A program made the position numbers and the translations under genes. The notes below the pieces were generated by a model. It was not told the DNA's origin. It did no database searches and was given only the letters and a program-made list of their open reading frames with translations. This document shows, piece after piece, positions 32,576 through 34,860 of a stretch of DNA of 34,860 nt. Numbering within the stretch: the first letter of the stretch is position 1; each line of letters opens with the position of its first letter. The stretch lies in assembly GCA_001916055.1 (NCBI GenBank), contig MNRR01000048.1:1-34860 (forward strand), given 5' to 3'. This DNA is from Clostridium sp. 28_12 (lineage in GTDB: Bacteria > Bacillota > Clostridia > TANB77 > CAG-508).

Positions 32576-33009
32576 AAAAAATGTCTAAAAGAAACTTATG
32601 GTTAGCCGCTATTATTTTAAGCTATTTGTATATGCTGATAAGCAAAAAAATGATTAATACTTACAAAGAAAATGAAATTTTAGTATTAAATTATTCTGCA
32701 AGTATGATTTGCGATTTTGCATTATTAGGAATGTTCATTATAAGACAAGCCAAAATGAAAAAAAGATTCCAAATTTTCAAAAATTCATTTCAGAGTTTTA
32801 AAGATGCATATTCAAAGAAAAGTGCATTTGAAAAAAACTTGAAAAATGATGAAAAAGTAGAAAAATTTGGAAAAGCTATAAGAACAGCAGGAAATCAGCT
32901 TATAGAATTAGGTGAAAATTGGCTTGAAGAAGACGAAATGAATGCATATCAGCTAAAAAAGGTAGAAGAAATGGTAAAGCAGGCCAAAAAAATGTTAGCC
33001 AAATTGTAA
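32572..33009 (+). CDS. Small two-TM membrane protein with cytosolic helical tail (B)
   Basis: 145 residues. TM1 is at about 8-24 and TM2 at about 40-60. A Lys/Glu-rich helical domain follows (FQSFKDAYSKKSAFEKN..., ending in VKQAKKMLAKL). Same architecture and size as the preceding protein: residues FQSFKDAY and LIELGENWL line up with DLQRKWSDAYF and LLEMGFEFI there, suggesting remote homology. Start ATG overlaps the upstream stop (ATGA), so translation is coupled. Function unknown. Codons are AT-rich like the rest of the genome. Confidence 0.75.
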   Translation: MKKMSKRNLWLAAIILSYLYMLISKKMINTYKENEILVLNYSASMICDFALLGMFIIRQAKMKKRFQIFKNSFQSFKDAYSKKSAFEKNLKNDEKVEKFGKAIRTAGNQLIELGENWLEEDEMNAYQLKKVEEMVKQAKKMLAKL

Positions 33010-33022
33010 TGCCAAACGGAGG

Positions 33023-33049
33023 AAGGACTTTTAATAAAGGTCCTTTTTT
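33023..33049 (+). terminator. Terminator after the two-TM pair
   Basis: AAGGACTTTT (33023-33032) pairs with AAAGGTCCTT (33036-33045) with one G-U pair, 3-nt loop, then TTTT. Confidence 0.88.
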
Positions 33050-33092
33050 CCATTCAACATGAAACATTGTTTGTCAAAAAAGAAAAAAATAA

Positions 33093-33121
33093 TTGTAAAA
33101 ATAAAGTGAATATGTTATAAT
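33093..33121 (+). promoter_or_regulatory. Promoter of tyrS
   Basis: TTGTAA (33093-33098), 17-bp spacer, TATAAT (33116-33121) with TGT before it. The leader to the start at 33156 is under 35 nt, too short for a T-box. Confidence 0.75.
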
Positions 33122-33155
33122 ATGTAAAGATTTTACGAGTTTGAAAGGAGCTAAT

Positions 33156-34379
33156 ATGACACTAGTAGAAGAATTAAAATGGAGAGGACTAATAAAAGAT
33201 ATATCAAGTCCAGAATTAGAAGAAAAATTAAATAAAGGTGAATTAACATTTTATATAGGAACAGACCCAACAGCAGATAGTTTACATGTTGGGCACTTAT
33301 CAAGTTTTTTAATATCAAAAAGATTAAAAGAGGCAGGGCATCACCCAATACTTTTAGTTGGTGGTGGAACAGGAATGATAGGAGATCCAAGGCCAACAAC
33401 AGAAAGAGCTATGATAAGTAAAGAACAAGTAAGGCATAATTTTGAATGTTTAAAAGAACAAGTAGAAAAAATATTTGGGTTTGAAGTTGTAAATAATAAT
33501 GATTGGTACGAAGATATAAATGTAATTGATTTTCTAAGAGATTACGGAAAATATTTTAATGTAAATTATATGTTAGATAAAGATATAATAAGAAGAAGAC
33601 TTGAATCTGGAATTACATATACAGAATTTTCATATATGATATTACAAGCACTAGACTTTAAACATTTGCACGAATTTAATGGTGTAGATTTACAATGTGC
33701 AGGTTCTGACCAATGGGGAAATATAACTGCTGGAATTGATTTAATAAGAAAATCAACAGGTGATGAAGTATATGGATTTACAATGCCATTAGTTACAGAT
33801 TCACAAGGAAAGAAATTTGGAAAAAGTGAAGGAAATGCATTATGGTTAGACAAAAATAAAACATCAAGTTATAAGTTATATCAGTTTTTTGTAAATGTAG
33901 AAGACAGTATGGTAATTAACTACTTAAAAATATATACATTTTTATCAAAAGAAGAAATTGAAGAATATGCAAAGAAAAATGCAGAACATCCAGAATTAAG
34001 AGAAGCACACAAAGCATTAGCAAGAGAGATTATAACATTTTTACATGGAAAAGAAGAATATGAAAGAGCAGAAAAGCTAGCTCAAAGTTTATTCAATAAT
34101 GAATTTAAAAACTTGACAAAACAAGATATTTCAGACTTGTTCGATGAGCAAGATATAAAAGATGTAGAAAGCAATATAAGCTTAGTTGATATGCTAGTAA
34201 AAGTTGGAGCCGCTTCTAGTAAAAGAGAAGCAAGAGAATTTACACAAAGTGGGGCTGTTTCAATTAATGGAGAAAAAGTTACAGATGTAGCAACAATGAT
34301 AAATGATAATATGTTTATAGATAACACATACATAATAATCAAAAGAGGTAAGAAGAATTATTATATAGGTAGAAAATAA
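33156..34379 (+). CDS. tyrS: Tyrosyl-tRNA synthetase
   Basis: 407 residues from the ATG at 33156 with AAAGGAG upstream; an in-frame TTG five codons earlier overlaps that ribosome site. Class I synthetase: YIGTDPTADSLHVGH with the HIGH-like HVGH at 44-47, the KMSKS equivalent KFGKS at 220-224, tyrosine-binding region SGITYTEFSYMILQALDF, and a C-terminal S4 RNA-binding domain (about 345-407, with SSKREAREFTQSGAVSINGEKV). It charges tRNA-Tyr. No terminator is visible between it and the mgtE leader, so read-through is possible. Confidence 0.97.
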   Translation: MTLVEELKWRGLIKDISSPELEEKLNKGELTFYIGTDPTADSLHVGHLSSFLISKRLKEAGHHPILLVGGGTGMIGDPRPTTERAMISKEQVRHNFECLKEQVEKIFGFEVVNNNDWYEDINVIDFLRDYGKYFNVNYMLDKDIIRRRLESGITYTEFSYMILQALDFKHLHEFNGVDLQCAGSDQWGNITAGIDLIRKSTGDEVYGFTMPLVTDSQGKKFGKSEGNALWLDKNKTSSYKLYQFFVNVEDSMVINYLKIYTFLSKEEIEEYAKKNAEHPELREAHKALAREIITFLHGKEEYERAEKLAQSLFNNEFKNLTKQDISDLFDEQDIKDVESNISLVDMLVKVGAASSKREAREFTQSGAVSINGEKVTDVATMINDNMFIDNTYIIIKRGKKNYYIGRK

Positions 34380-34403
34380 AAATATATAAGGAGTATGAGA
34401 AAA

Positions 34404-34496
34404 ATGAGTGAAGGACCGAAAGAAAATCCAAAGCTGAAAATGGATAAAAATATAACATACCAAAAGGTGAGGAAAAGTTCTTTGCTCATTTTTTAA
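34404..34496 (+). CDS. Possible 30-codon leader ORF upstream of mgtE
   Basis: ATG at 34404 with AAGGAG (34388-34393) 10 nt upstream; the ATG at 34395 is too close to that site. The peptide starts MSEGPKENPKLK, with acidic residues and two prolines near the N-terminus, and ends in SSLLIF. Its 3' half lies in the left arm and loop of a 53-nt hairpin whose right arm extends beyond the stop codon, so translation would open the stem. In enterobacteria, mgtL-type Pro/acid-rich leaders sense low Mg2+ by ribosome stalling; an analogous role here is inference only. It could also be a chance ORF. Confidence 0.45.
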   Translation: MSEGPKENPKLKMDKNITYQKVRKSSLLIF

Positions 34497-34504
34497 TATG
34501 TTAT
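34452..34504 (+). promoter_or_regulatory. Leader hairpin before mgtE
   Basis: ATAACATA (34452-34459) pairs with TATGTTAT (34497-34504). After a CC/AA internal loop, AAAAGGTGAG (34462-34471) pairs with CTCATTTTTT (34485-34494) with two G-U pairs; loop of 13 nt. I see no M-box riboswitch consensus. The U-run is within the stem, so it could be a weak terminator or an mRNA control structure. Confidence 0.55.
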
Positions 34505-34543
34505 CTTTTAATCCATTTCTAAAAAATTAAGAGGGGGAAAGAA

Positions 34544-34860
34544 ATGGAAATAGAAGAAATAAAAAGATTAGTAGAAACAAAAAAATTCACAGTATTGAAA
34601 AATAAACTTCAAGGAATGAACAGTGCAGACATTTCAGAAATATTAGATGAGCTAGAAGACAAAGAAAGTGTAATAATTGTATTTAGATTATTACCAAAAG
34701 AAAAAGCAGGAATGACATTTTCACATATGGAATCAGACATGAGACAAAAACTAATTCAAGATTTAACAGACGCTGAATTAAAAGGTGTACTAGATGAATT
34801 ATTTATGGACGACACAGTTGATTTAATAGAAGAAATGCCATCAAATATTGTTCCAAAGAT
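34544..34860 (+). CDS. mgtE: Magnesium transporter MgtE, N-terminal part, 3' truncated by window edge
   Basis: The first 105 codons are visible. They form the superhelical MgtE N domain: IKRLVETKKFTVLKNKLQGM, MNSADISEILDELEDKE, IIVFRLLPKEKAGMTFSHM, then LTDAELKGVLDELFMDDTVD and LIEEMPSNIVPK. In the family this cytosolic N domain and the CBS pair (outside the window) gate a Mg2+ channel according to intracellular Mg2+. GAGGGGGAAAG precedes the ATG. The 164-nt gap from tyrS holds a possible leader ORF and a hairpin. Confidence 0.93.
   Translation, partial: MEIEEIKRLVETKKFTVLKNKLQGMNSADISEILDELEDKESVIIVFRLLPKEKAGMTFSHMESDMRQKLIQDLTDAELKGVLDELFMDDTVDLIEEMPSNIVPK

Noticed and set aside
34380..34543. 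M-box (Mg2+) riboswitch before mgtE
   Set aside because: The conserved M-box segments are absent and the region is shorter than the aptamer. A small ORF and hairpin fit better.

Overview
The window is AT-rich (about 70% or more A+T by eye) with short intergenic gaps, AGGAGG-type ribosome binding sites, Firmicutes-like promoters and many intrinsic terminators. CwlJ- and GerQ-like spore-germination genes, a Pta-AckA acetate pathway, VanY, several OmpR-type two-component systems and a yybP-ykoY manganese riboswitch point to an endospore-forming, fermentative, low-GC member of the Clostridia, probably an uncultivated gut-type lineage. No rRNA marker is present, so the exact taxon is inference.

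Layout. 1-1858: end of dnaK, then dnaJ. 1875-2423: a self-contained unit with promoter, small unknown gene and strong terminator. 2487-5704: operon trpS-obgE-ArsP_2-type permease. 5720-8143: a solitary VirD4/TraG-like ATPase. 8172-11899: tRNA-Glu, a Mn2+ riboswitch with attenuator 13 nt downstream, a P-type cation ATPase and a YfcE-type phosphodiesterase. 11908-14004 (minus strand): an AAA/DUF4143 ATPase and a peroxiredoxin, separated by a GC-rich foreign-looking scar. 14085-15557: an HD-domain gene with a frameshift, a palindromic repeat and a membrane protein. 15575-16038: a second small unknown gene unit. 16120-17013: cwlJ-gerQ-like pair. 17030-20848: pta-ackA-ackA paralogue-dgkA operon; the second acetate kinase has lost part of its active site in frame. 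20847-21197 (minus): DUF1064 nuclease-like protein. 21282-31981: two OmpR/histidine kinase pairs flanking a MacB/FtsX-type ABC transporter, with vanY, a decayed gene, a roughly 194-bp palindrome and a NUDIX-like protein between them. 32017-33049: a pair of small two-TM proteins. 33093-end: tyrS, then the 5' part of mgtE behind a possible leader ORF and hairpin.

How it fits together. Metal handling recurs: a Mn2+-sensing leader in front of a P-type pump, a predicted heavy-metal/manganese permease, and mgtE. Envelope stress is the other theme: VanY, undecaprenol/diacylglycerol kinase, two sensor-regulator pairs and an ABC exporter whose promoter has a poor -35 overlapped by two 11-bp direct repeats, as expected for a response-regulator site.

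Most notable features: the tRNA-riboswitch-pump arrangement with a second promoter downstream of the attenuator; the truncated tandem acetate kinase; a 33-bp repeat found twice between a regulator and its kinase and once in frame inside that kinase; a dispersed palindromic element; the orphan VirD4-like ATPase; and the small ORF/hairpin leader of mgtE.
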